Shown: positions 33,770 through 45,123, counted from the stretch's first letter. The stretch: DNA of 64,000 bases from Zygaena filipendulae (GCA_907165275.2 OU015650.1:10074001-10138000); one strand, 5' to 3'. The notes: generated by a model not told the origin, from the letters alone. Program-made: numbers and translations.

Positions 33770-36767
33770 TTAGTTGTCGCCGCCCTCCGCCGGCTCGTCG
33801 CCGTCGCCCTGCGTGTCCGACGTCCACAGCGTCAGGTTGTCTCGCAGCAGCTGCATGATCAGCGTCGAGTCCTTGTACGAGTCCTCGTTCAGCGTGTCCA
33901 ACTCGGCGATCGCATCGTCGAACGCCTACAACGCACAAATATGTTATTAGAACGTTGTGAAATTATGTTGCATGTCACAGATAATAATAAATAACAAATG
34001 CAGGGACTGTTCAAACTGGAGTGAAATGCGTGACGAGCACGAGACAAAATTTACCATATAGGCATATAGAAGCGTTGCGTAGTTTTTATAAAAAATGACG
34101 AGCGTGGAATCAACGATACTACATACTCGCGCGACGCCTAACGATCAGGTTTGCTAGTATAATAATTAACGTCTTCATCAATCATTCCCGATTGAACATA
34201 CACATTATTTGAGTGTAGGTGAATAACCAAAAAATATACAAATGTCTCATAATTTCATGAAAATCCTCCAATTTCCAAGGTAGTGGTTTTAGAGATGCTC
34301 ATTTCAATGTAGTTAGCATCTGTTTTTTGAGTGACTTACACACACACTTATGCTCACACTGAGTATGTTCATTGTTCATACTAGAACACCCCTAATACAC
34401 AACTTATTGCGCGATCAAAAAATGACGCGCGGTATTCTCGCTCCAGTTTGAATACTCCATAATACGTATAACTGCTTGTTATGTAATAATTACTAATAAA
34501 AAATAAAAACTCTTGTACTGGCTGGGTCGAGGTTGTTATTTTTTGTCGTGTTAGATAAGTGATTAGCGTTTGAAACTAAATTCTTTATATTAATTACGTG
34601 CCACATGCAAAGTGCAGCAAGAAGGACAACTTTCTCATCACGAGTTAGTGAGGTGTTAATTCGTTCACAATGAATATACGCACTCGGCAGACCACTATGC
34701 GCAATTTGCAAAAAACACCTGTTTGGCTAAGTGGCACGCTCGCGCAGGAGAGTTGATAATCTCGTAATAGAATACGGAAAAGTTGAGCGCAAGACCAAGT
34801 CTGATGGGGTGGGTCGGTTGCATTTTTGCCTTAGCAATGTCGAACGCCTCCTGGTAGGCCTTCTGCGAGTCCTCCACGACGGCTGGGGACAAGCGAGAAT
34901 GTTAGCGTCCCCAGAATGCACCCTACACTCGCGCCAGCCAGCACAGAGGTTATGCATAACTGACACTAATAATGACCTGTTTAGCGAGCTGACATGCTTT
35001 ATCTGGTGAATTTAATATCTCATAATAGAAGACCGAGAAATTTAACGCCAAACCCAGCCTTATTGGGTGTGTGGGCTGCATTTTCGCCTTGCTGATCTCG
35101 AAAGCATCTTGATATGCTTTCTGTGAATCCTCTACAACAGCTGTAAGACAAAAGGTGGTTAGTTGTGTTGGAAATATCTCTAAATCTATGTTCTCTATTA
35201 AATTCTTAGTCTTACGGCCGCACTCAAAGTAGTTTTAATGATTAGGTACTTAATTTTAAGTAAAGATTTTTAAAACAAAATTGCCGCAATCAGAGACATT
35301 CATTAAATTAATGTTAATTGGCATTTAACCCATTTAATCTTAATTAGTAAAATTCCAACTAACAGTTATTTTGTTTTAAAAATCTTCACTTAAAATTAAG
35401 TAATCATTAACAACTCTGAGTGTGGATATTAATCCCTGTGTTTAAACCGAACTTGTTCATTTATCATCGACCAGAAGTACTTACAATTTCTGGTTTCTCC
35501 TGTCGCCACTTCTGCAAGGTACCTGTAGTAATCTCCTTTCATTTTAAGGTAAAATACTTTGCTTTCTGGATTACTAGCTTTAGTGATAAGGTGTTTGTCA
35601 AGTAAACCCTGAAACCAAAAACTATCGTTAGTCGAATTTCAAGTTACTTTTATTATTTTAAGATGATTAAATCTACATACGTATTCCTAATCGTCTTGGT
35701 TAATTACTAAAATGCGGGCGCAATCATCACGATAACAGCGAATTAATTATTCGTGTTATCTCTTCTCCTTACAAAGAATTTAATAAAATGAGAAAGCTCC
35801 GAATATTCACGTTATGGCGATGAGTGTGACTGTGTGACCCAGGCATATCAGACGTATGTCACTCTGTCGACCTACATGACGTCATCATATGCACGGCGGC
35901 AGTGAGACTGAGGCATAGTGAGTCACTGGCACTGTTAGACCTGTGCGCCATGGGCGTATCCATATTCAGTGAAGCGTGATTACGAAAAGAATAATATTCC
36001 TTTTAATATTACTAAATACCGTATAAAAATATAAATAATAACTGTAAAAACGAAACCAAGAAAATACGAATTAATATTTTTTAGCATCATGCCAATTTAT
36101 ATCGAGACAGGGCAACGAACGTAGTGGATACCTAGCGGCGCGCGCAGTGACGCGGCGCGATACGTCACCCCGCGTTCTCCCCTCCCGCAGAAATGCCGCA
36201 CCGCGCCCTTGCATATTCTCGAATGCAAACTACAACCTAGGCGGGCATGGTGATTATTAAACGCTGTTTCAACAAAGGAAATGAATGATCACAATTCTGG
36301 CAGGTCTTGCATCACTACTCAAATTAGCGCCTCTAAGTATGACGTCACATGCGTAGGTAGAAAGAGTAACTAACTCTATTCAAGGTTTCAACAATTGTAA
36401 GAACTGCCATTGAATGTCATAAGGACAAAATTATTAATTATTAAAACCGTAAATCAGTTCATCTCACCAATACATCATAGCAGATTTCTCTGAGCTCCTT
36501 TTCAACTTTAACCCTATATTCTTTTGCCATCTGTTGTTTCCTTTCCGAGCCTTCGGTTTTTTGTTCAATGGAGGATATGACACGCCACGACGACCGCCGC
36601 GCACCCACAACGTTCTTGTAAGCAACGGAAAGCAGGTTCCTCTCCTCATTGCTGAGTTCGACTCCGGTTTCCGTCACTTCCTTCATCGCGGCCGCCATGT
36701 CGTCGTATCGCTCAGCTTGCTCCGCCAACTTGGCGCGCTGCACCAATTCCTCTTTGTCGATGGACAT
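33770..36767 (-). CDS. 14-3-3zeta: 14-3-3 zeta, phosphoserine/threonine-binding adaptor
   Basis: Coding exons: 36767-36468, 35608-35485, then either 35140-34977 or 34882-34719, then 33925-33770. All junctions are GT-AG with matching phases, giving 247 aa, the usual length. It starts [20 protein letters not shown]. The 14-3-3 signatures [20 protein letters not shown] and [19 protein letters not shown] are intact, as is [12 protein letters not shown] near the C-terminus. The tail is acidic and ends GGDN. The protein forms cytosolic dimers that bind phosphorylated clients such as Raf and apoptotic factors. Conserved groove residues (Lys and Arg in VGARRSSWR, Arg-Tyr in YYRYL) are present. Two alternative internal exons are described separately. 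The orthologue is clear by sequence (Drosophila leonardo type). Confidence 0.98.
34719..34882 (-). CDS. 14-3-3zeta: 14-3-3 zeta mutually exclusive exon, distal copy
   Basis: 164 nt, preceded by CGCTTGTCCCCAG and followed by GTGTTT. It encodes [20 protein letters not shown], the shared [19 protein letters not shown], and [13 protein letters not shown]. It differs from the proximal copy at about seven positions, in helices 7-8 of the fold. It is GC-rich in contrast to the AT-rich proximal copy. Confidence 0.93.
34977..35140 (-). CDS. 14-3-3zeta: 14-3-3 zeta mutually exclusive exon, proximal copy
   Basis: 164 nt, preceded by TTTTGTCTTACAG and followed by GTCATT. It encodes [20 protein letters not shown], the shared block, and [13 protein letters not shown], the commoner 14-3-3 form. 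Only 94 nt separate it from the distal copy. Confidence 0.93.
35214..35427. mobile_element. MITE, family 2 copy in 14-3-3 intron
   Basis: ACGGCCGCACTCAAAGT at the left and ACTCTGAGTGTGGAT at the right. The interior TTTTAAGTAAAGATTTTTAA is shared with 17793-18442. It lies between the second coding exon and the proximal alternative exon. Confidence 0.75.
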
Positions 36768-36804
36768 CGTTGTTTGTAGGAGAGGATTGTTTCACTGACG
36801 GCCC
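36468..36804 (-). other. 14-3-3zeta: 14-3-3 zeta exon with start codon and 5' UTR
   Basis: The acceptor TATTTTATTACAG lies just above 36804. The 37 nt of 5' UTR (36804-36768) run to the ATG at 36767 and contain no upstream ATG. This shows that at least one non-coding exon lies upstream. Confidence 0.8.
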
Positions 36805-36953
36805 CTGTAATAAAATACTCTATTTAGCTAACTATGCATCGTGCATGACATTGCAGATGTAAGTCATACACTCTCAGAAAGACTAATCGTTAAAAGTCAC
36901 ATTCACCAAAGTGAATCTCAAATAATATAATTTTCATCATAAAAATGCTAACA

Positions 36954-37000
36954 CCTTGGAAAAGAGGCTCAAAAGCGCACTGGCGCAATGTGAAAACTGA
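36954..37000 (-). promoter_or_regulatory. 14-3-3zeta: candidate 5' UTR exon and initiator of 14-3-3 zeta, proximal
   Basis: On the minus strand TCAGTTTTCACATTGC matches the insect initiator TCAKTY. About 45 nt later TTTTCCAAG|GTGTTAGC is a plausible donor. Upstream (37040-37300) is CpG-rich, as at housekeeping promoters. Inferred; no transcript evidence. Confidence 0.4.
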
Positions 37001-37786
37001 ATGCAGCTGAGAGAGCGACTCTCACGCCAAACGCGACATCGACGCGGCGTCCGCTCGGTTTGAGAGCATCTCACAGACTCTGCCGAGGCTGGCGCGCGCC
37101 TGTAGCCGCGCCGCCGCCGCCGCTCGGCCACCGCCACTGCGCCACAAGTATTGATCCGACAACGCGGGATAAACACTCCAGACAAAATACGACTAGCGCG
37201 ACGCTTGCACACACCCCGCACCCTTGCCACACGCCCTCGTGTGCACCGCGCCCGTCCACCCAACACCCGTCGACCCGGCGCCCGGCTCCTATTTGCACCC
37301 CTCATCACAATCTATTAGCTTACGAGCTAGCCTGCTGTTACTAGGTATGCACCGATATCATTTATTTGATTCGACACCTAGCAAAAGCACTCTTATTGTA
37401 CGTTTATAAAAGTTCATTATAAAGTAAAATTACATTAAAAATTATGGCAAAATAATTTTATCTAGCGACTTCTAAAAAGAACTTACAGAACACGACAACA
37501 ACCTGGTAGGTACAATTTATGGGTAATGAAAAACCTATAGAAATTCGGATGGGGTACCTATAACTATGTTTGTCCAAGAATCTAAATAGGTAGGTAATTA
37601 CTAATTAGGTAAAAATTATGTAAAGGGTCATAAATGTCCATCCTTCATCCGTACGTGACCATAAAGACTTAACTTGTTATTATAGTAACAAAAAAGGTAG
37701 TTTTGCTATCAGTGATTCGTTGTTGGTTGATAATCGCAAGAGGTACCTATTATCTAGATGGACTGATTATACAAAGTACCTACTAA

Positions 37787-38204
37787 GTACTGATTAAAAT
37801 GAAATATTCGACAGTTTGCGATTTGCCGACACTACTCTGCTGCAAAACTCGACTACCTCGATCTATAGATATTTGACTATAAGGGTAGTACTGATTAAAA
37901 CGAAATATTCGACAATTTGCGATTTGCCGACACTATTCTGCTGCAAAACTCATAAGACTGCCTCGATCTAGAGATATTTGACTATAAGGGTAGTACTGAT
38001 TAAAACGAAATATTCGACACTTTTCGATTTGCCGACAGCCCGATACTATTCTGCTGCCAAACTCATAAGACTGCCTTGATCTATAGATATTTGACTATAA
38101 GGGTAGAACTGATTAAAACGAAATATTCGACACTTTGCGATTTGCCGACACTATTCTGCTGCAAAACTCATAAGACTGCCTCGATCTAGAGATATTTGAC
38201 TAAA
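37787..38204 (+). repeat. tandem repeat, four units of 101-113 bp
   Basis: Units start near 37787, 37888, 37993 and 38106. Each runs from GTACTGATTAAAACGAAATA (the last has GAACTG) through ATTCTGCTGCAAAACTC and GCCTCGATCTA to TTTGACTATAAGGGTA. The later units share an extra CATAAGA. It lies in the inferred 14-3-3 5' intron. Confidence 0.9.
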
Positions 38205-38451
38205 TATCTAAATATAGAACACCATTAGGGATCCGAATACAACCCTAATCACGAAACCATAATCACGGGCTTACGGGGGGCAAACCCCTCTCAACATCCA
38301 CATTAATATTGTATTTAAATAACAAGAAGTGAGCGACGACCTACCAAATACAGGTACACAAATTTTTTTTATAAAAATCGGTCAAGCCGTTTCGGAGGAG
38401 TTTGAAAATAAACACATTTTAGATTTTGAATTTACCGCGCTACTATTTTTA

Positions 38452-38599
38452 AGCCCGCTCCACATTCACGCGAGAATCTTGCGAGAACGCGAGAAAACCA
38501 CGAGAACGTGAATGTGGAGCCGATATTCTCCGCCGTTTCTCGTGGTTTCTCTCTTTTCTCGAGTTCTCGCTAGATTCTTGGGTGAATGTGGAGCGGGCT
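38452..38599. mobile_element. Harbinger-like MITE with TTA duplication
   Basis: 148 bp. The left end AGCCCGCTCCACATTCACGC pairs with the right end GTGAATGTGGAGCGGGCT, and both sides are flanked by TTA. The inside is itself nearly palindromic, with ACGAGAA and TTCTCGT blocks. A 3-bp TTA or TAA target is the PIF/Harbinger hallmark. The window end (63905-64000) carries a related-looking structure. Confidence 0.8.
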
Positions 38600-38644
38600 T
38601 TAATATTAATATTAGTACTATTATAAACAATATATTTGTTATAT

Positions 38645-38700
38645 TTTTGCCCCCTCCCCCCTCCGAAATTTACGCGGATGAAACCGCGATTAGCTAGCCC
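38645..38700 (-). repeat. CCGCGG-type repeat fragment, reverse orientation
   Basis: Reads TCCGAAATTTACGCGGATGA, then AACCGCGATTAGCTAG. The copy is short. A fragment of the A-unit tail (AAAAATCGGTCAAGCCGTTT) lies at about 38374. Confidence 0.6.
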
Positions 38701-41031
38701 TCTAGCTACCACAGAGTTTCATAAATACTGTATATTTTATTTTAGGTACATGAATATCCTAATCCTAAGTATTTTAATGCCAAATGTGTGTTCCTATGTT
38801 ACCAACAATGAATTATCATAAAATGGAATATCACCTAGGGTTAACCTTATACAGTTTCTGATGAAAGCTCAATATGTGGAATAGCTTACGAGCTGCATTC
38901 AGGTATCATAATTAATTTGAACATGTATATAATATTTTATGCTTTTTTATGTATTTACTGTTACATTTACTTTCGTTTTATGCCTATGCATACTAGAGGT
39001 TCAACCCAAATATCTACCTGTGAGCATCCTCTTGGGGTTAAACAAGGTCCCCTCATTAAATAAATCACATCTTACAAAATATTTAACCAAAAATAAATTG
39101 ATAGTAAAATGACAGGACAATTAGTAAAAAGAGGGTAAATATTTATTTTGTTGTTCTGCAGAATTAAATTATTATATAAAAAATTGCTGCCACTTATGAT
39201 GCAATACTGCCAAATTACCCTGAAAAGTCAAAGTTACCACTTCCCCTAGTGTACATATTCACCTATTATTCTTAAATAAAGTATCTTGCAAAATAAGATA
39301 AAGAACTTTACAACTTTGACCCCTGTATCAAATTAATAGCTAACTTTTAACGATCGGCATTCTAGCAACCAGAGGGATGGATAAATCAATACTTATCATT
39401 TTAGAAGAAAATTATACTTCTTTGCAATTTTTAACATCAAATAGTGAAGGGGAATATATATCTAGTACTTTTAAGGTACTTGAGGTATCAATTTTATTAC
39501 TTTGTCTTATTACAATAAACATTTCTAATATATTTTTTTATTGTTTGTTTTATTATTATACTGTACCCATATATCAAACTGAGGTACACCAAATCAGCCT
39601 ATTCTAATCTGTTCACCTGTTCCAGGTCTGCTGGAAGAAATTCCACTATCTGGAATAAGCATGACCCTTTTACATGATTACTTTTATACAAATTTGTTTC
39701 TTTCTAAGCCATCCTTGTAGGCATTTATTGTTAAATAAATAAATAATAAAGAAAATACCACTTACCTATCCCATAACGTTATCAAACTAAAGCTTGGGCT
39801 AAGACAAGTCCTCTAAAAATCTTTTAATCATATAAAGCACCTTAATGTAGTCTTAATTCAACATGTAGTTGGAAGGTATTGAAGTAAAATAAGGATTTTT
39901 TATTGACACTATGTTTTATAGGTGAAATCACGTTTTCTAGTGTGGTATTCTATGATATTTTGTAAGCATGCTTAAGGGACAGTGATATCCACCTTCTAAA
40001 GTAGGTACTTACCACTTGCAATGTCATAAAAGGTGACAGATTTTAATGTTTCTAGAACTAGAATGTTGCTAACCTTCCATTCAACCTCTCAATGGGATGG
40101 TAAATCTATTTCATTAGAACAAATGTCTTAACACATGGTTTAATACAAATAACATAGGTTATTGGATAAATTTAATAAGAGGATTTTTGAGTAGGTAGGT
40201 ACTTTTTGTTTCTAATACCTCTGTACATAGAATCCAATATCTGTCACATGTTAATCACAGTAGCAAAGAGTTAATTTAGATCTGGTTTTCCTTGTAGCTG
40301 AGCTAGAGGAACTAGGACTAATAGGGTGAATAACAGATAAAACCTTACGTGGACTCGACGCACGTAAAATCGAAATGTAATTAGGTTAACCAATAAACAA
40401 GAATATCGTTATTCATTTTTAATTCAATAAATTTTGTAGAAAAAGAGGAGAAACAAATCTACTTAAGTTGTCCTTTTGACATTACTTCGTCATGGACGTT
40501 ATGATTATGCACTGCTAAATTACTACGCACTAGTTCGATCATCGGTTACGTAGGTACCTACATACATTTTATTGAACCGGAGTCCGGACATTAATTTACA
40601 CCCATGCGCACTATAAGGTGATGTACCAAATCCTTAATTCGATAGGACATGGATTTAAAAGGATTTTTTAAATTATACATGAAATGAGACAAACGGTGAT
40701 TAAAGGATTGTAGCTAAAACTGTTCACATAGTTTATATTACCTATACGTCTACCTCCATAAGATAACAATTAAGTATAAAAGTTGTACAATTTGCTACTA
40801 TTAAATATAAATACGTACCTACGCTTCAAATATCGTTATTTGCAAAAGATGGAAATATTAACCGCGCCGAGAAACCGTGTCGCCGGCTCAAGCAAAATGG
40901 CTGCAAGAGGCACTCCTTCCTACAATGCGTCAGTCACATTTCCGATCGCGTGATGTGTTATTTTACACACTTTGACTGACAAAAAAACACGTAAAATTAA
41001 ATTCACGTTAATAAGAAAACAATACACTTAC
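38701..41031. other. inferred 14-3-3 5' intron, mostly unique AT-rich DNA
   Basis: I see no gene, no convincing repeat border and no splice-linked open frame in this stretch. The 76-codon frame at 39377-39607 is AT-rich low complexity and is not supported as coding. Confidence 0.4.
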
Positions 41032-41112
41032 TTGTTTTAAGGGTAAAAAGTAATTTAAACAGCAAGTTCACAATATTGGTTTTTGTCCTGCGCTAAACGA
41101 TACACTACACTG
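41032..41112 (-). promoter_or_regulatory. 14-3-3zeta: candidate distal 5' UTR exon and promoter of 14-3-3 zeta
   Basis: The minus strand has an initiator-like TCAGTG (41113-41108). About 80 nt later there is a consensus donor, AACAA|GTAAGTG. About 55 nt upstream is AAGATGGCCGC, a YY1/Pho-type motif common at housekeeping promoters. The next acceptor on this strand that fits is the one at 36804. Assignment to 14-3-3 is inferred from strand and position. Confidence 0.4.
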
Positions 41113-41214
41113 ACGGTAGCGGGGCCAGAGGGGAAACAAAATCGGAACAGGGTTCGCATGGCAAAGCGGCCATCTTGGTTTGTCTGCCTGAAAGGAAATA
41201 AAGTATTAACGCGG

Positions 41215-42489
41215 TAACTTTAAAAAATATTTTGCTAATAGGGTACTTGCATGATTTTTTTTTCAGTCTTATTTAAAGATATATGGCCTACTTAAACAAA
41301 GCAAGAAAAAGAAAAAAAATATATGCATAAATTAATTAAATAGAGCGTTTCAAAGTTTAGACCTTACCGCCGAAACGCGGAATGACGTCACTTGTTCAAA
41401 ATTACGCCTTATTAATCTGTGATAGAAATGTCACTGTCGTATTGACAGGGTCATGTGACACTGACAGACAGATAACTTCCATATCCAATAGCGAAATTAA
41501 GGTTGAACTGTGTCGATTTACTTCCAAAAGTTCCAGTAAAGAATCGAAATGCATCTTACCGATGCATTTTAAAGTAAAAAACTTCAGAAAATGGAAAATA
41601 TACGTTGACTGTATGCACTTAGTTTCTTTGGCCTTCTCTGAAAGAGGTAAATGTTTCTTAAAAAAATAAAAGTGACGTCATGTGTCAAGCTTGGCTGTGA
41701 TTGGTGTTTCGTTGCAACGTTCCATTTCACAGAATTAAAAGTTGAATATTTTGGAAACTATTGAATTTTTTTTAGTAAATCTTTCACGATAACGCTTTTC
41801 TAAGGCTCTATTTTTAAAATACTGACACAATTTGTTATAATAAATTTCATGCAAGTACCCATTAAATAGGCTTATATATATTATATTTTATTTTCAATAA
41901 CGTTTGAAATTATTTTCTAGGACTTATGAATCGGTTACACCGTGGTTTACACCTTCCTATCCTATAATTTCTATCCAACGATTTATTTCGCGGTAACTTC
42001 AAAAAATATTTTGCTAATAGGGTACTTGCATGAAATTTATAATATGAAATTGTGTCAATATTTCAAAAATAGAGCCTTAGAAGAGCATTATCGTATAAGA
42101 TTTACTAAAAATTTATCAATAGTTTCCAAAATATTCAACTTTTAATTTTGTGAAACGGAACGTTGCAACGAAACACCAATCACAGCCACTCTCAATATAT
42201 TACGTCATTTTAAATTTTTTTGGAAACATTGACCTCTTTTAGGGAAGGCAAAAGAAACTAAGTGCATACAATTAACACAGATTTTAATTTTTCCGAATTT
42301 TTTACTTTAAAATGCATCGGTAGGATGCATTTTTTCGATTCTTTTCTGGAACTTTTGGAAGTACTTAACTCGACACAGTTCAACCTTAATTTCGCTTTTG
42401 GATATTGAAGTTATCTGTCTGTCACTGTCAAATGACCCTGTCAATACGATAGTGACATCTGTATCACAGATTAATAAGGCGTAATGTTT
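41215..42489. repeat. giant foldback element (arms of about 490 bp)
   Basis: The left arm (about 41375-41860) is repeated inverted at about 42000-42490. Examples are TAATCTGTGATAGAAATGTC against GACATCTGTATCACAGATTA, and TCGTTGCAACGTTCC against GGAACGTTGCAACGA. The GGTAACTTTAAAAAATATTT motif at 41215 also recurs in direct orientation at 41991. About 140 bp separate the arms. The 95-codon frame in the left arm is not matched by coding signals in the right arm, so I do not call a gene. Confidence 0.85.
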
Positions 42490-42581
42490 AACGGGTGTAA
42501 CCTCAGAAGAATTCTGAGGGTGTAACCCTCAGAAGAATAGTTATTCTTCTGAGGTGTAACCGTAGTGATTACCTTCTCTCT
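42489..42581. repeat. nested small palindromes and micro-insert, site 2
   Basis: CCTCAGAAGAATA and TATTCTTCTGAGG are exact inverses two bases apart, within GGTGTAACC repeats. They are followed by the micro-insert GTAGTGATTACCTTCTCTCT (42562-42581) and GGTTACACC. Here the flanks are inverse copies of each other (GGTGTAACC and GGTTACACC), not direct copies. Confidence 0.75.
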
Positions 42582-42589
42582 GGTTACAC

Positions 42590-43865
42590 CTTCCTATCTT
42601 ATATTTTTTTTTGGTGAAGTTTACCCCTTTCGGGGAAGGCAGAAGGAAACTTAGTCCATATAGCCAACTCAGTGGTATATTTCTTCTTTTGAAGTTATTT
42701 ACATCGAAATGCATTGGTAAGATACATTTCTATGCTTTACCGGAACTTTTGCCAGCAAATCTTTGCAGTTGAACCTTAATAAGACGCTCTGTGGGAAGTT
42801 GTATAGAAAAACGAAAACCTCCCGGCGAACGCCCTATTTCATCTTATTTCACTGTTTCCGCACACTGTTCATCACTAATGGATCGCTATTATGCAAAGTC
42901 CACCATATTCACACAATATTAATCACTATTTTGCAATAAACTAGTTTGCAAAACAAAGAAATACAACTGACGGACGTCCACTCTGCTAAAAATCCCGCCA
43001 AAAGTCCCCTTCCTATCCTATCCTCAAAAGAATTTTCTATCCAACGATTTATTTTTTGGGTAAACCCTTTCGGGAAAGGCAAAGGAGACTTAGTCCATAC
43101 AGTCAATTCAGATGTTTTTTTTTTGTTTTTTGAGGTTATTTACCTTGAAATACATAATTAATAAATAATAATATTAAAATCATTTATTGACAAGCACCAT
43201 CAAAGAAGCATCATAAAAGAGTAGAATCCGCGATTCTGTACATTGAATATTTTTACCTAAAATTGAGAAGGGTGATAAAAGAAGAGTAAGAAAGCCCAAA
43301 AAAGTTTTTAAAATTATTTTCTGTCTGTTCGTGATAATCTACTGGACGGGTTATCATGCAGTTTTCAGTAGTAGATTAAGCTAAGTCTGGAGCAACATAA
43401 GTGCAATGGGGAAAAAAGTTATCATCAGTTAAAGACTTCAGCGCAATGCAATGGTCGAAAGCAAGTGATTACCTTCTCTCTGGTCGAAAGCTTCGATATA
43501 ATGTTGCATAACGAACATGATAAAATCTTTTTAGAGATTTTCATTTCTTTTTCTTTTGAATAAATTTTTCGCGAAGTGACAGTTTTAAGGCATTATCTTT
43601 GAGACCAAAGAGTATAACCAAGAGTGAGATAATCTAACGTCATTGCTGTCATTGCAAGGGTTAAGGTCCAATTGTGAAGAATTGCTTCCAGAAGTCCCGG
43701 TAAAGCATTGCAATACATCTCACCAATACATTTCGATGTAAATAAATTCAGAAGAAGAAATAAATAACTAAATTGGCTGGACTATGGACGGATATGGATG
43801 GATATATGGACTAAGTTTTCTTTGCCTTTCCTAAAAGAGGTAAACATAAAATTATTCGAATTTCG
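42590..43865. repeat. degraded copies of the same foldback family
   Basis: Three diverged relatives of the 41-42 kb arms share GGGGAAGGCAGAAGGAAACT or TTTCGGGAAAGGCAAAGG, ACTTAGTCCATA and ATCGAAATGCATTGGTAAG. They are at about 42600-42790 (one way), 43050-43160 (same way) and 43640-43860 (opposite way). A micro-insert (site 3) lies at 43463-43481. Confidence 0.7.
43453..43491 (+). repeat. 19-nt micro-insert flanked by GGTCGAAAGC duplication, site 3
   Basis: GGTCGAAAGC (43453-43462), then AAGTGATTACCTTCTCTCT, then GGTCGAAAGC (43482-43491). This is an exact 10-bp direct duplication. Confidence 0.75.
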
Positions 43866-43939
43866 AAAGCGCGCAACGTGCGAAACGTAGATTGAGAGTG
43901 ATCTAAGCGCTACGGTGCGAAACGTGCGAAACTGCTGTC

Positions 43940-44904
43940 TAGGGATGTGAAATTGAGAGAAAAAAAAATCGATTTTTATTTTAATCGATTTTCTCTGTTT
44001 AATAATAATCGATTTTGGATTAATCGATTTAAATGAGGAAAAAAAATCTGCATGCTTTTAGTAATAAAATTCTGAGAATAATTTTAAAAATTTAGCCTCA
44101 ATCGACTAAAATACAAAATTATTCTGATCATTAAATCCTAACCTGATTATAAATAGGCCGTTTCCAGGGTTCCTGCGAAGTATACCCTTTCCAATAAAAA
44201 AAGAATTTCCAAATGGGTTTACAAATAACGGAGTTTAAAAGTAAAAAAAAACAGAGGGATGTGACATTGTACACATAAAAATCGATTTTTAACCCTTTAA
44301 CCTCCACGTTTTTCTAGCCTAAATTTACCGCTAGCGCTACACGCTTTATGCACGATTTTTCCTAGTGTCGGGAATGCTTAATATCAATAAACAATTAAAT
44401 CATAATTTTAAAAGTCAGTGCAGTGTTTTGTTCGTGTATACCACTAATCGAGAATATTCTGAAAAGTTTGAAAAATATCTGGAATATTCCGAAACGTTAT
44501 AAAACCGTCTTGAAGATTCTGGAAATTTCAAGCTATAGTTCAGGAAATAATAAGGAGATAAGACAGTTTGTAGCTAAAATAATTTATTATTATAGGTACT
44601 AGCTGTTCCCTGTGGTTTCACCCGCATTAATTTCGGGAATTCTCGGATAAAAATACCCAAAATTGATTTCTGTAACCTTTATAAAGTATAGTATGCAAAT
44701 TCAATGCAAATTAGCCCGCGTTAATTTCGAACTTCCCATGGGAATTCCGGGATAAAAATCAGATTGAACGATTATAAACAAAATCGATCATTAATCGATT
44801 ATTCATAAAAATAAAATCATTTATAAAATCGATTTTTGTTTAAAAAAAAAAAAAAGGTTTTTAATCGATTATTTTAATAATCGATTATTTTTTCACATCT
44901 CCCT
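43940..44904. mobile_element. hAT-like element with ATCGATT sub-terminal repeats
   Basis: The left end TAGGGATGTGAAA and the inverse of the right end (TAGGGAGATGTGAAA) agree apart from 2 nt. Many copies of AATCGATT and ATCGATTTT lie next to both ends. A second AGGGATGTGACATT about 325 bp inside suggests a nested or partly doubled copy. A CCGCGG-type repeat (44595-44760) interrupts it. No 8-bp duplication is clear and no transposase is present. Confidence 0.6.
44595..44760 (+). repeat. CCGCGG-type repeat pieces nested in hAT-like element
   Basis: ACTAGCTGTTCCCTGTGGTT with TCACCCGCATTAATTTCGGG, then a second piece, CGCGTTAATTTCGAACTTCC. Confidence 0.65.
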
Positions 44905-45123
44905 ACTCCGAACTGACTGACCTAACCACATAAGTTTAGTTAATTTGTGACCTAACCTAAATGTAACGTATCATGAATTTAATATAAAGTGACAACTTTT
45001 CATCAGTAACTCAGTAGGTACAATAAGTACATTTATATTTTATACGAAGGCTGAAGAGCTTCAAAACATACACATAAAATTGCACGATTTAGTTTTCTAC
45101 TGCCCAAAAACAAATAACACAAA

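Noticed and set aside
33607..33994. Plus-strand frames around the 14-3-3 last exon
   Set aside because: Antisense of a confidently assigned coding exon.
41382..41669. 95-codon open frame on the plus strand
   Set aside because: It lies in one arm of the giant foldback, the inverse arm does not preserve it, and it resembles no family I know.
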